Notes: generated by a model not told the origin, from the sequence alone. A stretch of DNA of 64,000 nucleotides from Actinomycetota bacterium (GCA_018268675.1 JAFDWB010000018.1:1-64000); one strand, 5' to 3'; shown: positions 1 to 9,187, counted from the stretch's first letter. Program-made: numbers and translations.

Positions 1-119
1 AGCCGAGCGGGCCCGCTCGATGCCATCCTTCCTGCGCTACTACAACCGGCGCAGGCCCCACAGCTCACTCGGAGACCGGCCGCCGATCAGTCGTGTTCAC
101 AACGTCCGTGGGTAGGACA
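1..119 (+). mobile_element. IS481-family element, 3' end only (cut by window edge)
   Basis: The first 119 bases match, in inverted orientation, the inner end of the complete element at 19630-20686. They carry the transposase C-terminus and then a terminal sequence whose reverse complement begins TGTCCTACCCACGGACG, against TGTCCTGCCCACGGACG in the other copy. It is followed by GCTAGC (120-125), which fits the NCTAGN target seen at the other copy. The rest of the element lies outside the window, so it cannot be said whether it is complete. The two copies face each other across about 19.5 kb. Confidence 0.85.
2..115 (+). CDS. IS481-family transposase, C-terminal fragment (partial)
   Basis: The open frame from the left edge reads through the integrase-core C-terminal motif FLRYYNRRRPHSSLGDRPP, which is identical to the end of the transposase at 19625-20595, and stops at TAG 113-115. 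In the right-hand copy the reading frame continues three codons further and uses the CTAG target site as its stop, so this copy carries a CAG-to-TAG change. Only the last ~37 residues are visible; the DDE catalytic residues lie outside the window. Confidence 0.8.
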   Translation, partial: AERARSMPSFLRYYNRRRPHSSLGDRPPISRVHNVRG

Positions 120-253
120 GCTAGCTCCCCGCGGGGTTGCCACTTGAGCAACAGGCGGGCGGCGCTGAGGGCAGCCTCGGCATCGCCGCGGTCGAGCGCG
201 TGGCGTAGCTGGTTCTCGGTCTGGCCTATCCGGCTGCTCGCGGACACGAACAT
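120..253 (-). pseudogene. Possible small protein truncated by the left IS copy
   Basis: On the minus strand an ATG at 253 opens a frame (MFVSASSRIGQTENQL...) preceded by an in-frame TGA. It has coherent, GC3-rich codons and a predicted helix rich in Ala, Arg and Asp. At 120 the frame runs into the IS terminus, so anything further would be IS sequence. About 44 residues remain. I do not recognise a family. It may be the remnant of a gene interrupted by IS insertion, or a chance open frame; no clear ribosome binding site is visible. Confidence 0.3.
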
Positions 254-871
254 ATGTTCGCATCGCCGTCAAGCATGGGGCGATTCCTGACGCGGGGTAA
301 GACTTGAGGTGAACTGACGACCAACTCGCCCGGGGAACTCATGATCCAAAACCAAGGTCCCCGCGGGGCTTCAGGTCCCACCGCCCCCATCACTCTCTCG
401 TACCGTTCAGGCGGGTCCGCGCCCACGACCGAGACGAAGATTTCACGAAAGGCCTCGTGCCGTCCTTCGGGGCTGCCCGAACACTCCCGTGCTCGACTTC
501 GTCGATCGGTCTCACGCGTGACCGTCACGATTAAAAAATGCACTGCGAGCGGCTGCCCGGAAGAATCGGAACTCCTCCTGACGATCGACGGCGGGAGAAC
601 TGGTCGCCCGTCCCTGGGCGGCACTGGTCTCGCCTCCGGATGATTGGACCCGTCCATAAGTCACGGCCGCCGGATCTCACCGCCCTCAACTGATGAGACA
701 CGTGACTTCAGGGCCGCGATCCTCCATGTCCGCCAGTCGGCGAAGATCCGCGCATCGAGTTCAAGGATCGGCACGCCCGATCGATGCGGCGCCGATGTCG
801 AGGGAAGGCATCCTGCCCGGTCGGGTGAGGGGCCGTGGGGACCAGTTCTCCTCGTCGGCGATCTTGAGGGC
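254..871. other. Long intergenic stretch without a convincing gene
   Basis: Open frames exist on both strands here but none has a ribosome binding site, consistent codon preference or a recognisable motif. The segment is somewhat less GC-biased than its surroundings and contains a CCCCGCGGGG palindrome (359-368) and an A/T-rich patch near 531-538. It precedes the ArsR-type regulator, so it may carry regulatory sequence, but I cannot point to a site. Confidence 0.4.
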
Positions 872-1243
872 ATGAGCGGATCAACCAACACCGTTGTGAG
901 CGAACCCGTACCTACTGGTGAGGTCGCTACCAAAGAGTCACTGTCGGATCAGGCCGTCGAGTCGTTGGCTGCAGCCCTGCGTGTACTGGCCGATCCGACC
1001 AGGATCAGGCTGATCGAGGCCCTCGAGGAGGGCGGACGGCCGACCGTGACCGCCCTCACCGGTCGTCTGCCGATCAGTCAGCAGAGCGTCTCACGTCAGC
1101 TCGGCGTCCTCCACGCCGCCGGCATCGTCGCCCGCCGCCGGGAGGGCGTCTGGGTTCGGTATGAGCTCTGCGACTGGACGGGGCCCTGGGTCCTGCGGCA
1201 GCTCGCTGCGGGTCTCGACGGCGGCACCCAGTCCGCCCGCTGA
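872..1243 (+). CDS. ArsR-family winged-helix transcriptional regulator
   Basis: The protein is 123 aa. After a ~30-residue leader it carries the ArsR winged-helix pattern: LADPTRIRLIEAL (helix 1-2), an HTH with QQSVSRQLGVLHAAGIVARR (recognition helix and wing start), then REGVWVRYEL (wing). The ATG at 872 is chosen because GAGGG lies five bases upstream and because homology begins soon after; the frame is open further upstream, but without a ribosome site. No cysteine or histidine metal-sensing cluster is evident, so the inducer is unknown. It stands alone ahead of the conjugation block and could regulate it, which is inference. Confidence 0.8.
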   Translation: MSGSTNTVVSEPVPTGEVATKESLSDQAVESLAAALRVLADPTRIRLIEALEEGGRPTVTALTGRLPISQQSVSRQLGVLHAAGIVARRREGVWVRYELCDWTGPWVLRQLAAGLDGGTQSAR

Positions 1244-1432
1244 CAGTCTGGGTCGGGCGGCGACGCCGACCGTCGAGGTCCGCGCCGCCGGCTCGGCTTG
1301 CCGGTCGTCAGGCAGGTGAACACACAGCCGTACACGCACACACGAGTGCGCCTGTGACCACTCTCTCCCTCCGCGCCTCTTTCTGCCGAAGCCGCCCAGG
1401 AGGCGGACACGCGGAACGGAGGTGTCGGTCAG

Positions 1433-2290
1433 GTGTCAGCAGGTATCTCTTCAGGAACGGGACGGCGCGGGACGGTCTCGCGCCCGGTCGGTGCCGTCCT
1501 GCGCCCGCTCGGGAGGGCGGCCCTCTGGGTCACGGTCGCGATCCTCCTGGTCCGCGGGGCGGTGGCGCTCGTGGCGGCGCCGGGGCCCGGGTCCACCGCG
1601 GGCCCCGACCGGGTCGGCGGGCCCGGTCGTGCCGCGGAGGCCCTGGCCGTCGGCTTCGCCCGGACCTATCTCGAATCCCCGACCCCCGCCGCGCTGGCGC
1701 CGTTCCTCGCCGAAGGCGCCCACGTCGCGGGCGGCCGCGGCCCGGCGGGCGGCGAGGCGGTGGGTCAGGCCGAGGTCGTCCGCGTCGCCGACGTCGGCGG
1801 CGGGCGCTGGGTCCTCACCGTCCTCTGTGATCTCCGCGACGCGCGCTCCCTCGCGCTGGCCGTCCCGATCGTCCGCCGCGGTGCGGGCGAGGTGGCGGTC
1901 CTGGGTGCGCCCTCGATCGTCGCGGTGCCGGCGCCGGCCGGGGCCGACCCCGAGCGGCCCCGGCCAGTCGCCGGACCCGCGGCGGGCGCGATCGGCGAAC
2001 TGGTCGCGACGTTCGTCCCCGCCTATCTCGCGGCGGTCGACGGCCGGGCGCTCTCATACCTGCTCGCGCCGGGCGCGAGGGTGGTGCCGCTCGGCGGGGC
2101 GCTCGCGGCGGTCTCGGTCGGGCGACCCGAGCAGCTCGGCGAAGGCGAAGGCGCGCGACGTGAGCTGATGGTGGCGGCCCGGCTCCGTGCCCCGACGGGC
2201 GGGGCGACCTATCCGGTCGCCTACCGCCTGCGGGTCCTGCGACTGGCCGGGCGCTGGTATGTCGCCGGGGTCGAGGGGGCGGTCGCGTGA
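1433..2290 (+). CDS. TcpC-like conjugal transfer protein
   Basis: The protein is 285 aa with a cytoplasmic basic N-terminus, one membrane segment (about residues 27-47) and two tandem NTF2-like repeats, each following a pattern like FARTYLESPTPAALAPFL and FVPAYLAAVDGRALSYLL. This is the architecture of TcpC/VirB8-like proteins of Gram-positive conjugation systems, which form part of the channel on the outer face of the membrane. The GTG start is preceded by GGAGG at 1418-1422. It is the first gene of a run of overlapping genes: its stop overlaps the next GTG in a GTGA junction. Confidence 0.8.
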   Translation: MSAGISSGTGRRGTVSRPVGAVLRPLGRAALWVTVAILLVRGAVALVAAPGPGSTAGPDRVGGPGRAAEALAVGFARTYLESPTPAALAPFLAEGAHVAGGRGPAGGEAVGQAEVVRVADVGGGRWVLTVLCDLRDARSLALAVPIVRRGAGEVAVLGAPSIVAVPAPAGADPERPRPVAGPAAGAIGELVATFVPAYLAAVDGRALSYLLAPGARVVPLGGALAAVSVGRPEQLGEGEGARRELMVAARLRAPTGGATYPVAYRLRVLRLAGRWYVAGVEGAVA

Positions 2291-2592
2291 GACGGGTGGG
2301 GCTGGTCGTCGCCGCGGTCCTCGCGACGATCGCACTGCTTCTGTCCCCCGCTGCGGCGTCGGCGGCCACCGGCAACTCGGTCGGCGCGAACCTGGCCGGC
2401 CTGCTGCGCGAATACGCCGGCGAGCTCTACACGGGGATCGTCGCGATCGTCGCGCTGGTTTTCCTGGTCAACCGGCGCTTCACCGACCTGCTCGTCTTCT
2501 TCTGCGCGGCGATCGTCGTCGGATGGCTCGTCTTCGCGCCCGGTCAGGTCGCCGAAGCGGCGAAGGCGATCGCCCACCAGGTGCTGCCGTGA
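2287..2592 (+). CDS. Small two-helix membrane protein of the conjugation operon
   Basis: The protein is 101 aa with a GTG start overlapping the TcpC stop. It has a signal-like N-terminal hydrophobic helix ending in AAASAATGNS, then two membrane segments (about residues 45-62 and 66-84). Size, position between TcpC and TcpE, and two-pass topology fit a small pilus- or channel-like component analogous to TcpD or VirB3, but sequence identity cannot be judged by eye. The next gene again starts in a GTGA overlap. Confidence 0.65.
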   Translation: MRRVGLVVAAVLATIALLLSPAAASAATGNSVGANLAGLLREYAGELYTGIVAIVALVFLVNRRFTDLLVFFCAAIVVGWLVFAPGQVAEAAKAIAHQVLP

Positions 2593-3293
2593 ACGAGGGC
2601 CACGGCAGCGTCCGCTCCTACCAGCGGATCTTCTCGCCGGAGCGGCGCATCCACCAGATCGAGGGCAGGCCGCTGCCGGTCCCCGGCGGGGTGCCGCTGC
2701 GCTGGCTCGGCTGGGCACTCGGATCGCTGGTCGCGGTCCTGGCGCTCGGCTCGGGCTCGCCCCTCGTCCCGGCGCTCGCGGCGGCGGCGGCAGGAGCAGG
2801 CGGCCTCGCGATCGGCGATCGGACCGCGGGACTCCTTGCCGCCGCCGCGGCGGGCGCCGGGACACTCGCCCTGGGCGCCCTGCTCGGGGCGCTCGACTGG
2901 CCGATCGGGCTCGTCCTCGTGCCGGTCGCCTTCGCCACGGTGGCGACCCGGGCGACCCCGGACGGCCGGCGACCGGAGCGCTTCGCGCTCTCCTGGCTCG
3001 CCCTGCGCCTCGCGCCGACCCGGCGCTCGCTCGGCCGGGGCCTGCCGGGGAGCGGAGAACCCCGCAGGCCAGCCGCCGTCCTCTGGGTGGCCCCCGACGA
3101 GCAGGGGCCGCGACTGCGGCGCTCGCGGATCGTCGGGCCGGGGGTCGTCCATCTCGCCGACCCGGTCCGCGTCCGTCGCCGGCTCCTGCGGCGTGGGCTC
3201 CTCGCCCGTCGACCCGGCCCCCTCACCCGGCACGCCTCGCTGCTGTCGAAGGTCGAGTTGGCGAAGGGAGAGACGCTGGAGGTGCGGCCTTGA
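2589..3293 (+). CDS. TcpE-like conjugal transfer membrane protein
   Basis: The protein is 234 aa, with GTG 2589 overlapping the previous stop. The N-terminus reads RSYQRIFSPERRIHQIEG and then PLPVPGGVPLRWL, followed by closely packed hydrophobic helices (about residues 36-110). This is the arrangement of the TcpE family of integrative elements, which supports assembly of the ATPase and channel at the membrane. The C-terminal half is soluble and very Arg-rich. The frame is open upstream, but the start is fixed by the operon overlap. It is followed by the VirB4-like ATPase with a 4-nt overlap. Confidence 0.75.
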   Translation: MNEGHGSVRSYQRIFSPERRIHQIEGRPLPVPGGVPLRWLGWALGSLVAVLALGSGSPLVPALAAAAAGAGGLAIGDRTAGLLAAAAAGAGTLALGALLGALDWPIGLVLVPVAFATVATRATPDGRRPERFALSWLALRLAPTRRSLGRGLPGSGEPRRPAAVLWVAPDEQGPRLRRSRIVGPGVVHLADPVRVRRRLLRRGLLARRPGPLTRHASLLSKVELAKGETLEVRP

Positions 3294-5155
3294 TCCGCTT
3301 CCCGCTGCGCTACGCGCGCTCGAACGTCCTGATTGGCCCCGGCGGGGAGGCGGCCGCGCTCTACCGCGTCGAGACCTCCTCCTATCCCTTCCTCCCCGTC
3401 GCCGAGAAGTGGGCGCTCCTCCACCGCCTCGAGCGGCTCCTCGCCGTGGTCGGCGCCGACATCTCGATCTGGCGGGTCGCCCGCTCCTGGCCGGCCGACC
3501 GCCACGCCGCCGAGCTCGCCTGGCTCGCCGATCCCAGGCACGCCGACGAGGAGCGCTGGCGCGCCTACCTGGAGGACCGGCAACGACGGCTCGCGGAGCT
3601 CGACTCCCACGTCCCGGAGGTGTACCTCGCGATCTCGCTCGGCGAGGGACGGCGGGCGGGCGGTGCGCTCCGCTCGCTGGGACGGGCGCGGCGGCGCCTG
3701 GAGGAGCTCTCCGGGGTCGGCGCGCCGAGGCCGATCCCGGCCTCCGAGCTCCGCGGCCTCGCCGAGGCCGAGCGACGGGCGCTCGAGCGCGCGGCGTCGA
3801 CCCTGCCGCTCCACCGCGCGAGCACCGCGGAGCTGAGATGGCTTCTGTGCCGCGCGGCCTGCCGCGGGCTTGATGAGCCGCCGGTCGAGGAGGGCTGGGA
3901 GCCCGACGCGCTGATCCTCGGCGGAGGCGAGGGCGGGCCGACCTACGAGCCGCTCTCCTCGGACCTCTGGAGCCTCGCCGGCGCGCCGATGTGCGAGCCG
4001 ACGGGACGGCCGCCCTCGCTGGTGGTCGAGTCCGAACGGGGGGACTCCCATCAGGCCTTCCTCTGCCTCGGCCCGCTCGCCGAGGAGGCCCATTTCCCCG
4101 GCGCCGCCGAGCTCCTCTTCGCGCCGCTCGAAGGGGCGGGCCCGGTCGACGCGGTGCTCCACGCCGACCTGGTCGCCAACCGCGAGGCGCTGGGGCAGGT
4201 CCGCCGCCGCGTCCTCGACACCGAGCACGCCTGGCGCGAACAGGCCTCCGGCTCGCCGACCGGCCCCGACGCCCAGGCGGAGGAGGACCGCGAGCTCGCC
4301 CGCGAGTACGAGGCGACCCTCTCCTCCGTCGCCCGCCCGCCGATGCTACGCGGGAGCGTCTCGCTGGCGGTCGGCGCCGCCGACCCCGAGACCCTCGAGG
4401 CGAGGGTGACGGCGCTCCGCGAGCGCTACGGCGAGGTCGAGCTCCACCGGCCGCGCGGCCTCCAGCACGCGCTCTTCCTCGAGCACCTGCCGCGGCCCGA
4501 CGGCGGCGCCGTCCCCGACTACCGGCGCCAGATGACGACCGAGCAGGTGGCGGCGATGGTGCCGACCGCCACCGCGGCGGTCGGCTCGCCCGGGGGCGTC
4601 TATCTGGGCTATGACCCGGTGGCCCTGCGGCCGGTCGGCTTCGACCCGACCGAGGCCCCCCGCGACTCGCGGCCCTCGGCGGTCCTGCTGACCGGGACGC
4701 TCGGATCGGGGAAGACGATCGCGGCCCAGACGATCGCCCACGCGGCGCTGCTGCGCGGGTCGCTGGTGATCGACTTCGACCCCAAGCCCGACCACCGGCT
4801 CGCCGGGCTGCCCGGGCTCGAGGGGGAGGTCGAGGTCCTCGAGCTCTCGGGCGACCCCCGCCACCGGGGCAAGCTCGACCCGCTGCGGATCGGCCTGCCC
4901 GAGCTCCGCGAGGAGCTCGCCTCCTCCTATCTGCTCGAGCTGCTGCCCGACCCGCCGCCCTCCTGGGAGCTGGCGATCGACCGCGCGGTCCGCGACGCCG
5001 TCCGCGCGGGGGAGGAGAGCCTGCGATACGTCGTCGAGCGCCTGCGCCGCTCCGAGGCCGCCGGCGCCCGCGAGGCGGCGGAGGCGCTCGAGGTGGTCTC
5101 GGACTTCGGCCTGGCCCGGCTCGGCTTCTCGGGTCCCGAGGGGGTCGCCGCCTGA
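3290..5155 (+). CDS. VirB4/TcpF-like conjugation ATPase, N-terminal part with Walker A
   Basis: This part is 621 aa. Residues 1-440 form the variable VirB4 N-terminal domain; the P-loop VLLTGTLGSGKTIAAQT lies near residues 462-478 and is followed by LVIDFDPKPDHRLAGL, typical of the VirB4/TraC group that powers type IV secretion. The frame ends after GFSGPEGVAA and the Walker B half is found in the next frame, overlapping in TGATG. Adding one G to the 5-G run at 5140-5144 would join them into one protein of about 804 aa, the usual length of the family. It may therefore be one gene with a frameshift (true or technical), or a genuinely split pair. Confidence 0.85.
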   Translation: MIRFPLRYARSNVLIGPGGEAAALYRVETSSYPFLPVAEKWALLHRLERLLAVVGADISIWRVARSWPADRHAAELAWLADPRHADEERWRAYLEDRQRRLAELDSHVPEVYLAISLGEGRRAGGALRSLGRARRRLEELSGVGAPRPIPASELRGLAEAERRALERAASTLPLHRASTAELRWLLCRAACRGLDEPPVEEGWEPDALILGGGEGGPTYEPLSSDLWSLAGAPMCEPTGRPPSLVVESERGDSHQAFLCLGPLAEEAHFPGAAELLFAPLEGAGPVDAVLHADLVANREALGQVRRRVLDTEHAWREQASGSPTGPDAQAEEDRELAREYEATLSSVARPPMLRGSVSLAVGAADPETLEARVTALRERYGEVELHRPRGLQHALFLEHLPRPDGGAVPDYRRQMTTEQVAAMVPTATAAVGSPGGVYLGYDPVALRPVGFDPTEAPRDSRPSAVLLTGTLGSGKTIAAQTIAHAALLRGSLVIDFDPKPDHRLAGLPGLEGEVEVLELSGDPRHRGKLDPLRIGLPELREELASSYLLELLPDPPPSWELAIDRAVRDAVRAGEESLRYVVERLRRSEAAGAREAAEALEVVSDFGLARLGFSGPEGVAA

Positions 5156-5706
5156 TGGCGGCCGGGCCCAACCTGATCACGATCCGCACGCCGGGCCTGA
5201 ACCTGCCCGAGCCGGGGACCGAGCGCGCCGCCTACACCCGCTCCGAGCGCATCTCGGTGGCGACCCTGGCCCTGGTCGCGGCGCTCACCCTGAAGCTGAT
5301 CTCCGGCGACCGCTCGCGCCACAAGGTGGTGATCCTCGACGAGGCCTGGGCCTTCTTCGCCTCCTCGCAGGGCCGGGCGCTGCTGAACCGGGTGGTGCGG
5401 CTCTGCCGTTCCTTCAACGCGACGATCCTGCTCGTCACCCAGCGGGCCGTCGACCTGGGCGAGCTCTCCGAGCTGGTCGGGACGGCGCTGCGCTTCGGTC
5501 AGGACTCGCCGCGCGCCGCGGCACATGAGGTCATGGAGCTCGGCCTCGACCCCGACGAGGGCGGCCTGGCGCTGCGGGTCCTCGAATTCCGGCGGGGGCG
5601 CTGCCTCCTCCGCGACCTCGACGGCCGGGTCGGCGAGGTGCAGGTCGACCCGGCCCCCGGTCTGCTGGCGGCGCTCGACAACACGCCGTGGGTGGAGGGC
5701 CGATGA
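5155..5706 (+). CDS. VirB4/TcpF-like conjugation ATPase, C-terminal part with Walker B
   Basis: This part is 183 aa. It carries the Walker B strand KVVILDEAWAFF (about residues 57-68), the following motif NATILLVTQRAVDLGELSEL and a C-terminal region of the RecA-like fold, which complete the ATPase begun in the previous frame. The ATG overlaps the preceding TGA (TGATG), so translation re-initiation is possible, but neither half alone could hydrolyse ATP. The stop overlaps the next gene's ATG. The function is energising channel assembly or DNA transport at the membrane. Confidence 0.82.
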   Translation: MAAGPNLITIRTPGLNLPEPGTERAAYTRSERISVATLALVAALTLKLISGDRSRHKVVILDEAWAFFASSQGRALLNRVVRLCRSFNATILLVTQRAVDLGELSELVGTALRFGQDSPRAAAHEVMELGLDPDEGGLALRVLEFRRGRCLLRDLDGRVGEVQVDPAPGLLAALDNTPWVEGR

Positions 5707-7955
5707 GGCCGCGGCTCCACCGGTTCGCCGCGCGCCGGCCGCTCCTCGCCGTGGCCGCGCTCGCCGTCGCGATGCTCCTCGTCGGGGTGCCGCTCGCCCA
5801 TGCCGACGTGTGGTCGAACGTCGGGCCGGGTCCGTCGCTGTCGGGACTCAAGGGCAACTGGCCCCTCGGCCACTACGACCTCGACCAGCAGTTCCCGATG
5901 ATCTCGGTGGGCGTCTTCTCGGGGGTCGACGCCTCCGGCGTCATGCCGATGGTCGCCTACTTCCTCGCCACCGAGCTCTGGCGCCTCACCTCGTGGATGG
6001 CGGACATCCTGATCGAACTGTTCGGCCTCGCCTTCAGCCTCGACCTGATCGACGGCTCCGCGGCGACGAACGGGGTCGGGGCGCTCGGGCCGGTGTCGCG
6101 GGCGATCTCCTCCGTCTACTCGTCGGTCCTCGGAGGGGCGTGGATGGTGCTCGCCTTCACCCTCACCGGCCTCTGGGCGATGTGGAAGGCGCTGGTCCAG
6201 CGCCGCTACGCGGAGACCGCCGGGCAGCTCGCCCTCTCCCTGGCCTACATCGGCATCGCCTTCGCCTTCGTCATCGAGCCGGCGCAGACGATCGGCGTCG
6301 CCTCCCACTGGGACAACGAGATGTCGGCGGCCTTCCTCTCGATCGCCAAGGGCGGCGAACCGACGGGTACGGGCGAGGCCAAGGAAGCGGGGGCCGACCA
6401 GCTCTTCGGCCTGCTCGTGGCCCAGCCGTGGGCCGTGCTCGAGTTCGGTGGCCTCGAGCACTGCGTGAGCACCGGCCCGGCCTCGGGATCGGAACCGAGA
6501 TCGGTGGGGGTCGCGCCACTGCCCGAAGCCGCCGCCCGCCGGCTGGAAGCCGGCGAAGAGGTCACGGCGGGCGGCAAGACCTGCATCAACAACCTGAAGA
6601 AGTACGGGCCCCACCTGCTGCGCTTCGAACAGGGCTCCCCCGAACGCGCGCAGGAGATCGAAGCGCTGATCGCCGGCGACGGCTCCAAGCTCCCCGCCGG
6701 CGATCCCGGCAAGGCGGACGGCTCCTACAAGCTCGGGCCGATCGACAGGCCGGCCGGGGCGGCGATGGAAAAGGGGGGTCAGTACGAACGGGTCGGGATC
6801 GCCTTCCTCGTGCTCGTCGCCGAGCTCGGTGCCTTCCTCCTGCTCGGCGCGCTCTCGGTCGGGGTCATCACCGCACAGGTCCTCCTGCTCCTGCTGCTGG
6901 CCTTCTCGCCGGTGGCGCTGGTCGCCGCGGCGATCCCCGGAAGGGGTCACCGGTTCTTCAAGGGCTGGCTCGCGAAGCTGGCGGGCTACCTGCTGCGCAA
7001 GGCCGCCTACTCGCTGATCCTGGCGATCCTCCTGACGGTCTGCGCGGCGATCTCGACCGCGACCTCCGAGCTCGGCTGGCTCTTCTCCTTCGGCCTGCAG
7101 TGCGCGTTCTTCTGGGCCGTCTTCCTCCAGCGGCACTCGTTGACCGAGGGGCTGGTCGGCGTCGCGACCGGGCCGGGCGTCCCGGCCCGCGACCGGGCGC
7201 TCGACCTGTTGGCGCTCTACTCGGGCGCCCGCCTCCTCGGCGGCGCGACCCGCCCGGCGCGGCGTGCCGCGGTCGGCACCGGCCGGACGGCCCTCCGGGC
7301 GGGAGGCTGGTTCGTGGGACGGGGTCGACCGAATCCGCTCGGGCCGCGCCGCGTGCCGCTCGGCGGGAAGCGGGTCGGCCTCGACCTGCGGGGCCGGGGC
7401 GGAGGGTCCGGGAAGAAGTCGGCCGGGGGTGGCGGCGGGAAGGAGGCCGAATCCGGCGACGCGGGGTCCTCGGCCGACCGATCGGCAGATGAGCGACGGG
7501 ATGTCGACGGCGCGCGGCCGACCGGCGGGGGGGACCGGAACGCCCCCGGAGACCAGGGAGGGGACGGCACCTCGCGCGGGTCGAAGGGAGCCGCTCAGAC
7601 GAGCGACGGCGGGCGCGGCGGGTCCGGGCGGGAGGCGGAGCGTCGTCGGCGCGGCTCCTCATCCTCCGCGGGCCGGCGCGGTGGAGACCGGCGGGACCCC
7701 CCGCCCGGCACCAGGCGCGACCGAGGCGCCCCGGAACCTCCTCCGCCTGACAGGCCTCCGCAGGATGAGGAGGGCGAGGGGCTCGCCGACCGCCTTGATG
7801 GCGACGAGGAGCGTCGGCGCGGTGGGCCCGGCGACCCTCCGGGTGGGGTGGGGCCGCGCCGGGAGGGTGGTGAGGACCGGCCGCCCGAGCGTCCCGGCGA
7901 TCGCGGGCCGGGTGAGGCCGGCGGCGGTCGCGACGAGGAGGAGGAAGGGCGATGA
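5703..7955 (+). CDS. VirB6-like polytopic membrane protein with long disordered tail
   Basis: The protein is 750 aa. It has a signal-type N-terminus (ending GVPLAHADVWSN), then about seven membrane segments spread over residues 70-480. The remainder to the C-terminus is a low-complexity Arg/Gly/Asp/Ser-rich cytoplasmic tail. Size, topology and position after the VirB4 ATPase are those of VirB6/TcpH-like channel proteins. The start at ATG 5703 is preferred over the upstream ATG at 5688 because it makes the standard ATGA overlap. The tail may bind DNA or partner ATPases, which is inference. Confidence 0.75.
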   Translation: MRPRLHRFAARRPLLAVAALAVAMLLVGVPLAHADVWSNVGPGPSLSGLKGNWPLGHYDLDQQFPMISVGVFSGVDASGVMPMVAYFLATELWRLTSWMADILIELFGLAFSLDLIDGSAATNGVGALGPVSRAISSVYSSVLGGAWMVLAFTLTGLWAMWKALVQRRYAETAGQLALSLAYIGIAFAFVIEPAQTIGVASHWDNEMSAAFLSIAKGGEPTGTGEAKEAGADQLFGLLVAQPWAVLEFGGLEHCVSTGPASGSEPRSVGVAPLPEAAARRLEAGEEVTAGGKTCINNLKKYGPHLLRFEQGSPERAQEIEALIAGDGSKLPAGDPGKADGSYKLGPIDRPAGAAMEKGGQYERVGIAFLVLVAELGAFLLLGALSVGVITAQVLLLLLLAFSPVALVAAAIPGRGHRFFKGWLAKLAGYLLRKAAYSLILAILLTVCAAISTATSELGWLFSFGLQCAFFWAVFLQRHSLTEGLVGVATGPGVPARDRALDLLALYSGARLLGGATRPARRAAVGTGRTALRAGGWFVGRGRPNPLGPRRVPLGGKRVGLDLRGRGGGSGKKSAGGGGGKEAESGDAGSSADRSADERRDVDGARPTGGGDRNAPGDQGGDGTSRGSKGAAQTSDGGRGGSGREAERRRRGSSSSAGRRGGDRRDPPPGTRRDRGAPEPPPPDRPPQDEEGEGLADRLDGDEERRRGGPGDPPGGVGPRREGGEDRPPERPGDRGPGEAGGGRDEEEEGR

Positions 7956-9187
7956 GGGGCAGCCGCCGCATGCTCTTGCCGCTCGCCGTCGCCGGCGCGG
8001 TGGCCACGGCCGTCCTCCTCATCATCGCGGCCGTCGTCGCGGCGATCTTCGGCGCGTCGGCCTCCTGTCTCGGCGCCGGTGCAGGACCCGGCGTCACCCG
8101 GCCGGCGCCGGCCGGGAAGGCGGTGCAGGAGATCCCGCCCGCCCGGCTCCGCCTATATGTCGGCGCCGGCGCCCGCTTCGACATCTCCTGGCTGTTCCTC
8201 GCCTCGATCGGCGTGCAGGAGTGCGGCTACGACGGCCACTGCGGGGTGGCGCCCTCGGGCTGCGCCGGGGTGATGGAGATCGCCTACGTGCGGGGCTCGG
8301 CGTGCAGCCCCGACCCCTCGGTGCCGACGATCTGGGAACGCTTCAAGGTCGACGCCGACGGCGGCGGCGCCTCGATCCTCGACCCGGCCGACTCCATCTT
8401 CACCGCCGCCCGCATCCTCCGCCGGTCGATGGGCGCGCCACCTGCCGGCGGTCCGTACCTCGGCTACCGCGAGGCGGCCTGTGACTACTACGGAGCCTGC
8501 TCGTCCCCCGGCGTCCCCTACGCCGACGAGGTCATGGCGCGGGCCGTCGAATTCGGCTTCGGGCACGAAGGCGCGCCCGGTACGGCCGGAGGGAGCGGGG
8601 CGAGGTCCGTCGCCGCCCTCATGCCCGAACAGGGACACGGCCACGGCGTCTCCAAGGCGGCGGCACCGCAGGGCACGGCCTGCGGGCGGTCGACGACTCC
8701 CTCGACCGGGGGCCCGGCGGGCACCGCGATCGTCCGCGTCGCGCGCTCCCAGCTCGGGACGTCGGAGGTGCCGATGGGCTCCAACTGCACCAGGTACGGG
8801 CCGTGCGAGGAGTGGTGCGCGCTCTTCGTCGCCTGGGTCTGGCAGCGCGCCGGCGTCGCGATGGCCGGTGGCACCGCGCCCTACGCCTACTCGGGCACCT
8901 TCTACGGCTGGGTGAAGGAACACGGGGGGCGGGTGCTGCCGCCGGGGGCGACGCCGGCGCCGGGCGACGCGGTCCTCTACGGCTGGGGCCCGACGGCGAG
9001 CGAACACGTCGGCATCGTCGAGGCCGTCCTCGGCGGGGAGATCACGACGATCGAGGGCAACTTCGGCAACCGGGTCTCGAGGGTCGGGCCCTTCCCCCCG
9101 GCCCTCGCCGTCGCCGACGGCGAGCCCGCGCCGATCTACGCCTACGCCGAACCGCCGGCGCTCGCCGGGGGAGGGGGCCGGTCGTGA
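7952..9187 (+). CDS. Bifunctional conjugation cell-wall hydrolase (lytic transglycosylase-like plus CHAP/NlpC-P60)
   Basis: The protein is 411 aa with an N-terminal membrane anchor (about residues 7-35). Residues 70-190 resemble a soluble lytic transglycosylase core, with the probable catalytic Glu in FLASIGVQECGYDG and the motif GVMEI. Residues 255-395 form a CHAP-type amidase/peptidase, with Cys in EEWCALFVAWVWQRAG, His in SEHVGIVEAV and a following IEGNFGNRVS. Such enzymes (TcpG/TcpI, Orf14 of Tn916) open peptidoglycan locally for the conjugation channel. It is flanked on both sides by 4-nt gene overlaps. Confidence 0.85.
   Translation: MRGSRRMLLPLAVAGAVATAVLLIIAAVVAAIFGASASCLGAGAGPGVTRPAPAGKAVQEIPPARLRLYVGAGARFDISWLFLASIGVQECGYDGHCGVAPSGCAGVMEIAYVRGSACSPDPSVPTIWERFKVDADGGGASILDPADSIFTAARILRRSMGAPPAGGPYLGYREAACDYYGACSSPGVPYADEVMARAVEFGFGHEGAPGTAGGSGARSVAALMPEQGHGHGVSKAAAPQGTACGRSTTPSTGGPAGTAIVRVARSQLGTSEVPMGSNCTRYGPCEEWCALFVAWVWQRAGVAMAGGTAPYAYSGTFYGWVKEHGGRVLPPGATPAPGDAVLYGWGPTASEHVGIVEAVLGGEITTIEGNFGNRVSRVGPFPPALAVADGEPAPIYAYAEPPALAGGGGRS

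Noticed and set aside
341-657. Overlapping open frames on both strands (100 and 143 aa)
   Set aside because: No ribosome site, no recognisable motif and mixed codon preference; treated as non-coding.
2544-5189. Very long minus-strand open frame (881 aa, Arg/Pro-rich)
   Set aside because: It is the complement of well-supported conjugation genes; such Arg/Pro/Gly-rich frames arise from high GC content.
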